Shown: piece by piece, positions 26,258 through 35,671 of the stretch
Layout: every line of letters starts with the position of its first letter
How positions within the stretch are numbered: position 1 is the stretch's first letter
NCBI RefSeq assembly: GCF_013111185.1
Contig: NZ_WVRE01000002.1
Coordinates: forward strand, 186,001 to 250,000
DNA: 64,000 nt
Source: Ruegeria sp. HKCCD7303
GTDB lineage: Bacteria > Pseudomonadota > Alphaproteobacteria > Rhodobacterales > Rhodobacteraceae
Reading direction: 5' to 3'
The notes under the pieces: model-generated
Databases searched by the model: none
What the model was told of the DNA's origin: nothing
The model's input: only the letters and a program-made list of their open reading frames with translations
Translations under genes and position numbers: made by a program

Positions 26258-27160
26258 ATGAGTCTCTGGATCCCTGTCACCATCGCCGCCGCCAGTTTTC
26301 AAACTGTGCGTTTCATGCTGCAAAAATCGCTGAGCAGCGTGAAACTATCTGCGGCTGGCGCAACGTTTGCGCGCTTTGCCTATTCCATGCCGTTGGCCGT
26401 CGCAGGGTTGCTGGTCGCTTTGCAGGTAACGGGGGCAATCCTGCCAACGCTCAGCCCATTGTTCTGGATATACGTGGTGATCGGCGGGACGGCGCAAATA
26501 CTTGCGACGATTTGTGTGGTGGCGCTGTTCAAACAGCGCAACTTCGCGGTGGGGATCACCTTCAAGAAAACCGAAGTGATTCAAACCGCGATTGTCGGCT
26601 TTCTAGTTCTGGGGGATCGCGTGTCAGCGGGCGCGCTGGTGGCTATTCTGTTGGGTCTTGCCGCAGTTCTACTGCTGTCGAAAACACCCGGTGGTGACGG
26701 GGCATTGTGGCGGCATCTGACCAACAGGGCCTCAAAATTGGGGCTTGGTTCGGGTGTTTTGTTTGCCTTTTCCTCCGTCAGCTATCGCGGCGCCTCGCTG
26801 CAACTGGGCGACTTGGACGCATGGTTCAGGGCATTGGTCACTTTGGCTGCCGTTGTGACGTTTCAGTTCCTCAGCATGGGGCTTTGGCTGTTGTGGCGCG
26901 ATCGGTCCGAGTTGATCGCAGTCTGGCAAACGCGATCTACTGGAGTCTTTGTCGGGCTGACAAGTTTGGGCGGGTCGTTTTGCTGGTTCTGGGCGTTCAC
27001 TTTGCAAAACGCAGCGTATGTAAAAGCGCTGGGGCAGATCGAACTGCTTTTCAGCTTGATGGCCTCGACATTGTTCTTCCGCGAAACGATCACCCGGCGA
27101 GAGATCGCCGGAATGACCTTATTGGGGCTTTCGATACTGGCGCTGGTGCTGGCAATTTAG
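26258..27160 (+). CDS. EamA/DMT-superfamily transporter
   Basis: A 300-residue inner-membrane protein with ten predicted helices in two EamA repeats, for example MPLAVAGLLVALQV and the IELLFSLMASTLFFRETI segment before the last helix, a conserved DMT pattern. Members export amino acids, metabolites or nucleotide sugars. Its stop overlaps the convergent helicase stop by 4 bases. It follows the desaturase by 21 bases and may be co-transcribed with it; a functional link is uncertain. Confidence 0.87.
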   Translation: MSLWIPVTIAAASFQTVRFMLQKSLSSVKLSAAGATFARFAYSMPLAVAGLLVALQVTGAILPTLSPLFWIYVVIGGTAQILATICVVALFKQRNFAVGITFKKTEVIQTAIVGFLVLGDRVSAGALVAILLGLAAVLLLSKTPGGDGALWRHLTNRASKLGLGSGVLFAFSSVSYRGASLQLGDLDAWFRALVTLAAVVTFQFLSMGLWLLWRDRSELIAVWQTRSTGVFVGLTSLGGSFCWFWAFTLQNAAYVKALGQIELLFSLMASTLFFRETITRREIAGMTLLGLSILALVLAI

Positions 27161-28518
27161 CCAGCACGACGCTCATCAAAGCTAAGGGCGATAAAGCTGG
27201 GCAGATGATCACCCATCCCCACAACAACCGGACCGTTATCGGCCTTGCGGCCTCGACCGCGTCCTTTCGGTTCGCGCTCTTTCCGGTTGTCCTTCGAGCC
27301 TTCCTGTTCCTTGGCCCTTTTCTCGGGCTTCGGTTTCTCAGACTTGGGTTTTTCAGGCTTGGGCTCTTCTTTGACCGGATTGTCGATGCGCGGGATGTCT
27401 TTCTGGATCAGCTTTTCGATTGCATCCAAAGCCTTCTCATCGCGGCCCGAGCAAATAGTGATGGCCTTGCCTTCGCGCCCGGCACGACCGGTGCGACCAA
27501 TGCGGTGAACGTAATCCTCGGCATGGCCAGGTACGTCGAAATTGAACACGTGACTGACCGAAGGAATATCCAGGCCACGCGCAGCGACATCCGAGGCCAC
27601 CAGCAGGCGTAGCGACCCATCGCGGAAGCCGTCCAGCGTTTTCATGCGCTGCGACTGGTCCAGATCACCGTGGATCGCGGCGGCGTTATAGCCGTATTTC
27701 TTCAGCGATTTTGCGCAGATATCCACATCTGTCTTGCGGTTGCAGAAGATGATCGCGTTGGTGCATTTCTCACCTTCGGCATCGATCAGCGCACGCAGAA
27801 CCTTGCGTTTGTTGCTGGCCTCACGATCGCGGCGACCGCCCTTGAACATGACGACGCCCTGTTCAATGGTCTCGGATGCGGTGGCCTGACGGGCAACCTC
27901 GATCCGGGCAGGGGCGGACAGGAATGTGTCGGTGATACGCTCGATCTCAGAAGCCATTGTGGCCGAGAAGAACAGGGTCTGGCGCGTGAACGGTGTCAGC
28001 GAAAAGATCCGTTCGATATCAGGGATAAATCCCATGTCCAGCATCCGGTCGGCTTCGTCCACCACCATGATCTGAACACCAGTCAGCAACAGCTTGCCGC
28101 GTTCAAAATGGTCCAGCAGGCGACCCGGCGTGGCGATCAGAACGTCAACACCACGGTCGATCAGTGCCTCTTGTTCCTTGAAACTGACCCCGCCGATCAA
28201 CAGTGCTTTGGTCAGTTTCAGGTGCTTGGTGTATGTGTCGAAATTCTCGGCCACCTGCGCGGCGAGTTCCCGTGTCGGGCACAGCACCAGCGAACGCGGC
28301 ATGCGTGCACGGGCGCGACCACGGGCCAGCAGGGTGATCATCGGCAGGGTAAAGCTGGCGGTTTTGCCAGTGCCGGTCTGCGCAATCCCCAGAACATCGC
28401 GACCTTCCAGAGCAGGTGGAATCGCACCTTCCTGGATCGGAGTGGGGGTTTCGTATCCGGCTTCCTCAATGGCTTTGAGGACCTTTGGGTTCAGGTTCAG
28501 TTCGTTAAACTTTGTCAT
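27157..28518 (-). CDS. DEAD-box ATP-dependent RNA helicase, RhlE-like
   Basis: A 453-residue helicase. Seen in order: the Q motif (YETPTPIQEGAIP, about 19-31), AQTGTGKT, PTRELA, TPGR, DEAD, SAT, and in the second RecA domain ARGLDIPSV and HRIGRTGRAG. A basic Lys/Pro/Glu-rich tail after about 375 is typical of RhlE helicases and contacts RNA. Such enzymes remodel rRNA and mRNA, often in the cold. The start at 28518 gives the normal N-terminus. A long in-frame extension to 28791 looks like non-coding upstream sequence. Confidence 0.95.
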   Translation of the reverse strand: MTKFNELNLNPKVLKAIEEAGYETPTPIQEGAIPPALEGRDVLGIAQTGTGKTASFTLPMITLLARGRARARMPRSLVLCPTRELAAQVAENFDTYTKHLKLTKALLIGGVSFKEQEALIDRGVDVLIATPGRLLDHFERGKLLLTGVQIMVVDEADRMLDMGFIPDIERIFSLTPFTRQTLFFSATMASEIERITDTFLSAPARIEVARQATASETIEQGVVMFKGGRRDREASNKRKVLRALIDAEGEKCTNAIIFCNRKTDVDICAKSLKKYGYNAAAIHGDLDQSQRMKTLDGFRDGSLRLLVASDVAARGLDIPSVSHVFNFDVPGHAEDYVHRIGRTGRAGREGKAITICSGRDEKALDAIEKLIQKDIPRIDNPVKEEPKPEKPKSEKPKPEKRAKEQEGSKDNRKEREPKGRGRGRKADNGPVVVGMGDHLPSFIALSFDERRAG

Positions 28519-28702
28519 GTAAGTCCGGTTTTTGCGGACACTTGACCTGGCCCGCGCGTCAAAGATGTGCCGGGCCCGGATGGCCATGCGCGCAATGCGC
28601 CTGTTCGGCTTGGGGCGGACATAACAAAAACGTAGGTCAGGGTCAAATGAAGTCCGCTTAATGCGGGGCACGCAAAATGTTCGCGGGATTTTCCGCAACA
28701 AT

Positions 28703-29632
28703 TCAGCAGGTTCCGGGGAAGTGTTTCTCCAGTTTTTCGTCCAGATCCAATGGGCGGTGACGCAGTAGGTTGTGCTGTTCCAAACGGGCACGGACTTCGG
28801 GGTCTGCTCCGCTCATCTCATCGTAAAACGCGCGCAGCCCGTCTTTGCCTTGTTCGGCTTCGATCCAGTTGAGCAATTCATTTTTGTTCAAACCACCCTG
28901 TTCGCGCGGTACGTTGGGTGCCATGCCTGCCTGATACGAGCCGCGATCAATACGAAACTGGTAATGTCCGATCCAGTGGTCCCAATCCGGTGCGTGCCGG
29001 TGGCACAGCTCGACCTCGGGCAACTCGTATTTGCAAGGCAGTAGCTTTTTGTTCTGAAACAGGTTGTGGATGCGGAAGTTCAGGTATTTCAGGCCAGTGC
29101 GAACGAACAGCTTGCCCTGCACATGGCTGAGAAAACCACCCAGAACAAACGCGCCATAGGTAGGGTAAATCGCTTCGACCAATGCCTCGCGGTTGGACCC
29201 CTGCGGAATGTGTGCCTTATAAAGATCGTCACCGCCAGCCAGGGCTTCCATAGGGCGGACGCGTGCGGCGTTGAGGTTGGGCGGCACGTTGCCCAGCACT
29301 TCGGCGATCGGGGTCGGGGACCAAAGAAACTCGTCTACATCGATATGCGTCAGCCAATCCAGGGGCGTGTTGCGATAGGCAAATGTCGCGTGAACCGTCT
29401 GACGGACCTGATGCTTTTCCGGCCTTGCGCGACCTCGCTTTTCCCAAAACGCATCGTCGCAGACCCGCACGCGCACTTTGGGGTGCATCCTGAGCGCCCG
29501 AAAGGTGCGCCGGTTGGGTTCGTCCATGTAGATATACATAAAGTCCGCGCCCAGTTCGAGGTGATGGGCCACGAACCGCAGTACGTTCTCGGTCGGGCCC
29601 CGAACCATCGAGACGATGCCCCAGGTGCTCAT
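28703..29632 (-). CDS. glycosyltransferase of the GT2/GT92-like group
   Basis: A 309-residue protein starting STWGIVSMVRGPTENVLRFV, typical of the DUF23/GT92-like and related glycosyltransferase families. The DVDEFLW motif at about 115-121 is a DxD metal-nucleotide site. No signal or membrane segment is seen, so it is cytoplasmic, perhaps attached to a surface polysaccharide pathway. Its ATG overlaps the stop of the upstream unknown gene (ATGA), and the two are likely one unit. Donor and acceptor are unknown. Confidence 0.8.
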   Translation of the reverse strand: MSTWGIVSMVRGPTENVLRFVAHHLELGADFMYIYMDEPNRRTFRALRMHPKVRVRVCDDAFWEKRGRARPEKHQVRQTVHATFAYRNTPLDWLTHIDVDEFLWSPTPIAEVLGNVPPNLNAARVRPMEALAGGDDLYKAHIPQGSNREALVEAIYPTYGAFVLGGFLSHVQGKLFVRTGLKYLNFRIHNLFQNKKLLPCKYELPEVELCHRHAPDWDHWIGHYQFRIDRGSYQAGMAPNVPREQGGLNKNELLNWIEAEQGKDGLRAFYDEMSGADPEVRARLEQHNLLRHRPLDLDEKLEKHFPGTC

Positions 29633-30372
29633 GCGCGCGTCGCGCGCGCGTCGCGCATCCGTTGCAGGCGGCGAAAGACACCGCCTGGGTCTTTGTTGAG
29701 TTCCGTCATCAGATGATCGACCAACGGCGCGATGGTCGGGTCGTGCATCGCTCGGGTCCAAATTGGGGCGATAAGATTGATGTCCAACCCGCCTTTTTCA
29801 AAGGAAAAACCCTTCATTTCGAAGGGTAAATCCACATGGTTTTTGTCCTCGAACCGAAAGGGTGTATCCGGGGCCAGGCCCGAGAATAGGCGTTCAAACT
29901 CGTAAAGCTTCATCAGACCAAACAGCATCCGCAACGCGTGACCCACCTCGCGCTGTGTCGCCGTCTGGCCGTGGTCCGCAAATGTCTGAACCGAAGACAC
30001 CAGCCAGCGCAGGTCGAGTGTGGCCAGCAGGTGATCGGACTGTTCGTCCCACAACCGGCAGAATAGGGTTGGCGCGTGGCGAGGAAAAGACCGTTTTCTA
30101 AGGTTCGAAATCAATTGCGCGTTCAGGAAGGCCAATTCCGACTGGCCGACGAATTCGCGTGCGATTTGGGCGCGTTTGCGATCCCATGTGGTGCTGCGTC
30201 CGGCCGGCACTTCGGTGGCGCTGTCTGGAACCGTGCGTTCGGCCAGATCATCCAGATCGACGTCGGGATCAGGCAGGGTGAGGGCGCCGAACTGAAACGG
30301 ACTGCGCCGGTTCTCATAGCTGTCCAGCATGTCTGGCAGACCACCGGGATAGGTCAGTTCGTCGTCACTCAT
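29629..30372 (-). CDS. hypothetical protein coupled to the glycosyltransferase
   Basis: A 247-residue soluble protein I do not recognise. The N-terminus is acidic and contains YPGGLPDMLDSYENRRSPFQFG. The rest looks helical, with a conserved-looking LRKRSFPRHAPTLFCRLWDE block and the FEMKGFSFEKGGLDINLIAPIW stretch near 190-215. No signal peptide. Translational coupling to the glycosyltransferase suggests a shared role in glycan synthesis, by position only. The start at 30372 is chosen over 30408. Confidence 0.75.
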   Translation of the reverse strand: MSDDELTYPGGLPDMLDSYENRRSPFQFGALTLPDPDVDLDDLAERTVPDSATEVPAGRSTTWDRKRAQIAREFVGQSELAFLNAQLISNLRKRSFPRHAPTLFCRLWDEQSDHLLATLDLRWLVSSVQTFADHGQTATQREVGHALRMLFGLMKLYEFERLFSGLAPDTPFRFEDKNHVDLPFEMKGFSFEKGGLDINLIAPIWTRAMHDPTIAPLVDHLMTELNKDPGGVFRRLQRMRDARATRA

Positions 30373-30421
30373 GCGCGCAGGATTGCACAGCCTGGTTCGG
30401 CTGCGCAATCAGCCAGTTGGA

Positions 30422-32026
30422 TCACACCATCATCTCTTTTGTCGCAGTCAGGTTCAGAGCCGGATAGTCGCGCACGACTCGGTCGATGTCCCATTGCAGG
30501 CGCGTCAGATAGACGATGTCACCGTCATGATCATGTGCGATGTGCTGCTTGTTGGCGTCGACGAACTTCTCGACCTCGGCCTTGTCACCGCTGACCCATC
30601 GGGCCGAGGTGAATTGCGACGCCTCGAACCGAACGGGCAGACCGTATTCCATCTCGATCCGGCTGGCGAGCACTTCGAATTGCAGCGCGCCGACGACGCC
30701 GACGATAAAGCCCGACCCGATCGAGGGTTTGAACACTTTGGCCGCGCCTTCTTCGGCAAACTGCATCAGGGCTTTTTCCAGATGCTTGGCTTTCATCGGA
30801 TCGCCCGCACGCACGCCCTGCAGCAGTTCCGGCGCAAACGATGGAATACCGGTCACGCGCAGTGCTTCGCCTTCGGTCAGTGTGTCACCGATGCGCAGTT
30901 GGCCGTGGTTCGGGATGCCGATGATGTCCCCGGCCCAAGCCTCTTCCGCCAGTTCGCGGTCGGATGCAAGGAATAGCACTGGGTTCGAGATCGCCATTGG
31001 CTTTTTGGACCGCACATGCGTCAGTTTCATACCACGTTTGAAGTGACCTGAAGCCATACGGACAAAGGCTACCCGGTCGCGGTGCTTGGGGTCCATATTG
31101 GCCTGAACCTTGAAGACAAAGCCTGCGACTTTCTTTTCATCGGGCGCAATCTGACGCGGTTCAGCTGACTGAACTTGCGGCTGTGGGCCATAAGCACCGA
31201 TACCTTCCATCAGCTCTTTGACGCCAAACGAGTTGATCGCCGAACCAAACCAGATCGGGGTCATGTGACCTTCTAAAACCGCCTGCGGGTCAAGTGCTGG
31301 CAGCAGTTCACGCGCCATCTCGACCTCTTCCAGCAGCTTTTCCAGAAGATGCTCGGGCACATGTTCGGCCAATTTCGGGTCGTCCAACCCGTTGATTTCG
31401 ATGCTTTCCGCCACCCTGTTGCGGTCTGCGCGGTCCATCAGTTCCAAACGGTCGCGCAGCATGTCGTAACAGCCGATGAAATCACGGCCCACGCCAATCG
31501 GCCAGGCCGCAGGCGTAACGTCGATGGCCAGCATTTCCTGAATCTCGTCGATGATCTCGAACGTATCGCGGCTTTCCCGGTCCATCTTGTTACAGAAGGT
31601 CAGGATCGGAAGATCGCGTAGACGGCAAACCTCGAACAGTTTCTGCGTCTGGCTTTCCACACCTTTCGCACCATCGATCACCATGACGGCCGCGTCCACC
31701 GCAGTCAGCGTGCGATAGGTATCCTCGGAAAAGTCCGAGTGACCGGGCGTATCCACCAGATTGAAGCGGAAATTGTCATAGTCGAACGACATCGCCGATG
31801 CCGAGACCGAGATGCCCCGATCCTTTTCCATCTGCATGAAGTCAGACCGTGTCCGCCGTGCCTCGCCCTTGGCGCGCACCTGACCGGCCATCTGGATCGC
31901 GCCCCCGTAAAGCAGGAACTTTTCCGTCAGCGTCGTCTTGCCCGCATCCGGGTGCGAGATGATGGCGAATGTCCGGCGGCGGGCAATCTCGGGCGGCAGG
32001 GTGGGTTGGTTCGAGGTATCAAGCAT
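30422..32026 (-). CDS. prfC: peptide chain release factor 3
   Basis: A 534-residue translational GTPase that removes RF1/RF2 from the ribosome after termination. G1 motif SHPDAGKT at 24-31, G3 DTPGH and G4 NKMD are all present, as are the domain II and III blocks MASGHFKRGMKL and VVGALQFEVLASR. The start at 32026 gives the usual RF3 length (about 530), although the frame stays open to 32194. prfA is about 24 kb away in this window, so the two are not linked. Confidence 0.96.
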   Translation of the reverse strand: MLDTSNQPTLPPEIARRRTFAIISHPDAGKTTLTEKFLLYGGAIQMAGQVRAKGEARRTRSDFMQMEKDRGISVSASAMSFDYDNFRFNLVDTPGHSDFSEDTYRTLTAVDAAVMVIDGAKGVESQTQKLFEVCRLRDLPILTFCNKMDRESRDTFEIIDEIQEMLAIDVTPAAWPIGVGRDFIGCYDMLRDRLELMDRADRNRVAESIEINGLDDPKLAEHVPEHLLEKLLEEVEMARELLPALDPQAVLEGHMTPIWFGSAINSFGVKELMEGIGAYGPQPQVQSAEPRQIAPDEKKVAGFVFKVQANMDPKHRDRVAFVRMASGHFKRGMKLTHVRSKKPMAISNPVLFLASDRELAEEAWAGDIIGIPNHGQLRIGDTLTEGEALRVTGIPSFAPELLQGVRAGDPMKAKHLEKALMQFAEEGAAKVFKPSIGSGFIVGVVGALQFEVLASRIEMEYGLPVRFEASQFTSARWVSGDKAEVEKFVDANKQHIAHDHDGDIVYLTRLQWDIDRVVRDYPALNLTATKEMMV

Positions 32027-32135
32027 GAGCGCGCGTATATGCGGGGAAACCTGCCGAAGCAAGACAAAGGGGGTGGTTCGAATCGTGAGGGTATGGCAAT
32101 AAGAACATATAGTGAACAAATAATGGAGAGGATCA

Positions 32136-32498
32136 ATGAATTTGAAAGAGATTGCAGACGAACTGGTCGCCGGATGCCGTGAGGATCGCGCCAAGGAAAA
32201 CCTGTCAAAGCTATACGCTCCGGATGCTGTTTCGGTCGAAGGGCAGGATTTTCAGGGAATGGGGCGCGAAACCCACGGTGTGGAAGCCATACGTGGCAAG
32301 CATGAGTGGTGGGAAAGTGCCCATGAAGTCTCAGGGGCTTCCGTCAGTGACCCGTTTCCCCATGGTGACGACCGTTTTGCCGTGATTTTCGAAGTGCAGG
32401 GCACTGTGAAAGAAACCGGCGAAGCCTTTGATATGCGCGAGGTGGCCGTTTACCACGTGGCCGACGGCAAAATCGTGCGAGAAGAGTTCTTTTACTGA
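32136..32498 (+). CDS. NTF2-like/SnoaL-like domain protein
   Basis: A 120-residue protein of the NTF2-like fold: an N-terminal helix (LKEIADELVAGCRED), then LYAPDAVSVEG and a closing MREVAVYHVADGKIVREEFFY beta segment. The fold serves enzymes and binding proteins alike, and no catalytic residues can be assigned. GGAGAGG lies before the ATG. It is divergent from prfC and precedes an SDR gene by 73 bases. Confidence 0.8.
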   Translation: MNLKEIADELVAGCREDRAKENLSKLYAPDAVSVEGQDFQGMGRETHGVEAIRGKHEWWESAHEVSGASVSDPFPHGDDRFAVIFEVQGTVKETGEAFDMREVAVYHVADGKIVREEFFY

Positions 32499-32571
32499 TC
32501 AACGATCCGTTTCTGGTCTTCCCTGTCTGGCCGGTGCTAGACATGCGGCAATGACTGACAGGGAGGATCCG

Positions 32572-33351
32572 ATGGATCTGGGAATTCAAGGAAAGCGCGC
32601 GCTGGTTTGCGCCAGCAGCAAGGGATTGGGGCTGGGCTGCGCAGAGGCTCTGGCAGAAGCGGGCGTTGATCTGGTGATGAACGCCCGTGGTTCTGACGCG
32701 TTGGAGGCTGAGGCCGCGCGACTTAGGTCAGAGCACGGCGTCGAGGTGCAAGCCGTCGCGTGTGACGTGACAACTGCCGAGGGTCAGGCCCAGGTGATCG
32801 AAGCCGCGCAGGGCGTTGATATTCTTGTGACAAATGCAGGTGGTCCCCCTCCGGGGCTGTGGTCAGACTGGGATCGTGATGATTTCATTGAGGCGTTGGA
32901 TGCCAACATGCTAACGCCAATAGCGTTTATGAAAGCACTGTTGCCCGGAATGATCGACAAAGGATGGGGGCGTGTCGTCAACATCACTTCACAGTCGGTG
33001 CGTGCTCCGATCCCGGCCTTGGGTTTGTCGAATGCAGCGCGTACGGGTCTGACTGGATACGTGGCGGGTACGTCGCGTCAGGTTGCGCCCTTTGGGGTCA
33101 ATATCAACAACCTGTTGCCGGGCATTCATGCCACCGATCGGGCGGATTCTTTGGATGGCAGTGTCGCTGCGCAACAAGGTATTTCGATCGATCAAGCGCG
33201 TGCAAATCGAGCCGCCACTATCCCTGCACGTCGTTACGGCACACGGCAGGAATTTGGTGCTGCTTGCGCGTTTCTCTGCTCGAAACAGGCGGGTTTCATA
33301 GTTGGGCAGAACATTCTGCTGGACGGTGGCGCCGGAAACATGACGATGTAA
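32572..33351 (+). CDS. short-chain dehydrogenase/reductase with atypical catalytic residues
   Basis: A 259-residue SDR fold protein with the cofactor segment CASSKGLGLGCAEAL and TNAGGPP. The catalytic Ser is in NITSQSV, but the usual YxxxK is replaced by a GLSNAART segment, so the Tyr and Lys are missing. An SDR subfamily with this feature exists in many proteobacteria, usually annotated as FabG-like; its activity is unclear. The start at 32572 follows GGGAGG; an ATG at 32551 is in frame. The next gene starts 2 bases after its stop. Confidence 0.85.
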   Translation: MDLGIQGKRALVCASSKGLGLGCAEALAEAGVDLVMNARGSDALEAEAARLRSEHGVEVQAVACDVTTAEGQAQVIEAAQGVDILVTNAGGPPPGLWSDWDRDDFIEALDANMLTPIAFMKALLPGMIDKGWGRVVNITSQSVRAPIPALGLSNAARTGLTGYVAGTSRQVAPFGVNINNLLPGIHATDRADSLDGSVAAQQGISIDQARANRAATIPARRYGTRQEFGAACAFLCSKQAGFIVGQNILLDGGAGNMTM

Positions 33352-33353
33352 AG

Positions 33354-34472
33354 ATGGCTCAGAATTTCTCTTTAAAAGACCAGTTGTTTAATGCGGAAAA
33401 AACCCGCTATCTCGCGGGGTTGTTTGATGCAGCTGACGCGTCTTTTGATGCCGAGGCGTTTCATGCGCAGGTTATGTCGCGCCTGCTGAAACTGGAACTG
33501 AAAGAGAGAATGGTGTGGATTTCAGACTGCCTGCAACAGGCAGTGCCGGGCGATTTACCAGCGGTTGCCCCTGTCATCCTGCGCGCTTTGCCGCCGCCTT
33601 TGGACCCCTCGAAGACAGATGATGATTTCGGGGATTTCATTTTTGGACCGTTGGGCGAGTGGGTTGCAGAGATCGGGCTGGATCACGTTGATCTGGCTTT
33701 GGATGTGCTGGAAGAGTTGACCCAGCGGTTTTCCATGGAATGGGCCATTCGCCCGTTTCTGAACCATGATCCAGACGCCGTACTAAAGCGAATGCAGACA
33801 TGGTGCAGCCATGACAGCTATCATGTGCGCCGGTTGGTGAGCGAGGGCACGCGGCCCCGGTTGCCTTGGGGACAGGGGATTGGTCTTGATCTGGCAGATC
33901 CGCTGCCGCTGCTGGACCGGCTGCACGGGGACGGCACACGCTATGTTACCCGGTCTGTGGCCAATCATTTGAACGACATCACCAAGAAAAACCCTGATCT
34001 GGTTCTGGAACGCTTGGAAAAGTGGCGCGCTGATGGACGGCAGAACGTGGCTGAGTTGGACTGGATGACCTCACATACGTTGCGCGGACTGGTCAAAGCA
34101 GGACACCCCGAGGCGATGAAGGTTTTGGGGTATGACCCTGAGGCCAAGGTGGCGGTGTCAGTGGATCTGACCTCAGAGGCCCGGATAGGCGGGGCGCTGG
34201 AGTTTTCAGTTGCCCTGACCGGCGCAGGCGAGCAGCCTGTTCTGGTGGATTATATCGTTCATTTCCAACGTCCTGGTGGAAAAATCTCAGCCAAAGTGCA
34301 CAAACTCAAACAGGCGTCGCTTAAAAATGGCGACTTGCACCTGAGCAAACGACACAAGCTGAAAGGCGACGCCACAACGTTCAAACTGGTACCCGGTGCA
34401 CATCGGCTTGAGGTGCAGGTGAACGGCAAGGTCCGCGCGGGCGTGGATTTCGAATTGCTGGGCTCGACCTGA
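33354..34472 (+). CDS. DNA alkylation repair protein, AlkC/AlkD-like
   Basis: A 372-residue HEAT-like repeat protein. Helical repeats occupy about 1-265 (FLNHDPDAVLKRMQTWCSHDSYHVRRLVSEGTRPRLPW is the signature region). A C-terminal Ig-like beta domain (about 270-370, ending HRLEVQVNGKVRAGVDFELL) is the AlkC form. The family excises N3- and N7-alkylated purines without base flipping. It follows the SDR by 2 bases, so it is translated from the same message; there is no obvious link in function. Confidence 0.85.
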   Translation: MAQNFSLKDQLFNAEKTRYLAGLFDAADASFDAEAFHAQVMSRLLKLELKERMVWISDCLQQAVPGDLPAVAPVILRALPPPLDPSKTDDDFGDFIFGPLGEWVAEIGLDHVDLALDVLEELTQRFSMEWAIRPFLNHDPDAVLKRMQTWCSHDSYHVRRLVSEGTRPRLPWGQGIGLDLADPLPLLDRLHGDGTRYVTRSVANHLNDITKKNPDLVLERLEKWRADGRQNVAELDWMTSHTLRGLVKAGHPEAMKVLGYDPEAKVAVSVDLTSEARIGGALEFSVALTGAGEQPVLVDYIVHFQRPGGKISAKVHKLKQASLKNGDLHLSKRHKLKGDATTFKLVPGAHRLEVQVNGKVRAGVDFELLGST

Positions 34473-34573
34473 AAAGAAACACTCACGCTTTTGTCAAAAG
34501 CAAAGGCTTTGGATTGCTTGGCGCGGCTTGCTGCATTACCTGCGAAGAAACCATGTTTGAGGGGAAGACTGCG

Positions 34574-35626
34574 ATGAAGCACGAGTCGGTGCAGAATTAC
34601 TATGGTGAGGTCCTGCAAAGCAGCGCGGACTTGCAGACCAACGCGTGCTGTACGCCTGATGACATGCCGGATCATGTCAAAAAGATCCTTTCGAAAATCC
34701 ATGACGACGTGCTGACCCGGTATTACGGCTGCGGTCTGATCGCGCCTCTGGATCTCGAGGGCATGTCGATCCTAGATCTGGGCTGCGGCGCGGGGCGTGA
34801 CGTCTATGCCTTGTCGGCTATGGTGGGTGAAAACGGGCGGGTTGTCGGTGTGGACATGACGCCCGAGCAATTGGACGTTGCCCGTGCGCATCAGGACTAT
34901 CACGCCCAAGCCTTTGGCCACGCCAAAAGCAATGTAGAATTCCATCACGGTTATATCGAAAAGCTGGATGAGCTGGATTTGGAGCCCGGATCGTTCGACA
35001 TCATAGTGTCGAACTGCGTGATCAACTTGGCGACCGACAAGGATGCGGTTCTGCGCGGAGCGTATCGGCTGCTGAAAGAGGGTGGCGAGATGTACTTCTC
35101 GGACGTTTACGCAGACCGCCGTATCCCGCAGGCGATGGCCGAGGATGAAGTGCTGTACGGCGAATGCCTGTCGGGCGCGTTGTACTGGAATGATTTCCTG
35201 TCGATGGCCCGTAAGGCCGGTTTCGGTGATCCACGACGCGAGACTCACCGTCCGTTGACTATCGAAAATCCCGTGCTCGAAGCACGTGTGGCACCGCTTA
35301 AGTTCCTGTCGGCCACGTATCGATTGTTCAAACTACCCGCGCTGGAGCCGGCTTGCGAAGACTATGGGCAGGCGGTGGTCTACAAGGGCACCGTGCCCAA
35401 CGCACCGCATGAGTTTGTTCTGGACGATCACCACATCATCGAAACCGGCAAGGTCTTTCCGGTCTGTGGCAACACGTGGATGATGTTGCAGGATACGCGT
35501 TTCGCGCGGCACTTTGATTTTATCGGTGATTTCTCGACCCATTACGGCATCTTCGAAGGCTGCGGTGGCGAAAGCCCGTTCGAAGCCGTGGGTGAGACAG
35601 CATCTTCGGGCGGTGGTTGCTGCTGA
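34574..35626 (+). CDS. arsM: arsenite S-adenosylmethionine methyltransferase (ArsM)
   Basis: A 350-residue SAM methyltransferase with the fold motif ILDLGCGAGRDVY and cysteines placed as in ArsM: CC in TNACCTPDD near the start, the SNCVIN cysteine in the core, and one in FPVCGNTW. The protein ends in GGGCC. ArsM converts arsenite to methylated arsenicals, a detoxification step. GAGGGG lies before the ATG at 34574. No arsR, arsB/acr3 or arsC is adjacent, so it stands alone. The substrate is inferred from the cysteine pattern and family. Confidence 0.85.
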   Translation: MKHESVQNYYGEVLQSSADLQTNACCTPDDMPDHVKKILSKIHDDVLTRYYGCGLIAPLDLEGMSILDLGCGAGRDVYALSAMVGENGRVVGVDMTPEQLDVARAHQDYHAQAFGHAKSNVEFHHGYIEKLDELDLEPGSFDIIVSNCVINLATDKDAVLRGAYRLLKEGGEMYFSDVYADRRIPQAMAEDEVLYGECLSGALYWNDFLSMARKAGFGDPRRETHRPLTIENPVLEARVAPLKFLSATYRLFKLPALEPACEDYGQAVVYKGTVPNAPHEFVLDDHHIIETGKVFPVCGNTWMMLQDTRFARHFDFIGDFSTHYGIFEGCGGESPFEAVGETASSGGGCC

Positions 35627-35671
35627 TCCCTTGCACCTGAGGGGCGGGGTTGCTATCCCCGCCTAAGCCCG

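Noticed and set aside
27670-28545. Plus-strand open frame of 291 codons opposite the RNA helicase
   Set aside because: The helicase carries all DEAD-box motifs; the opposite frame has none of any family.
29634-29656. GCGCGC-rich tract near the glycosyltransferase start
   Set aside because: It encodes the repeated Arg/Ala/Asp end of the upstream protein (MRDARATRA), so no regulatory role need be invoked.
32071-32092. tRNA T-loop-like GGTTCGAATC
   Set aside because: The flanking bases do not pair into a T stem and no acceptor, D or anticodon arms surround it. It is part of the prfC upstream region.
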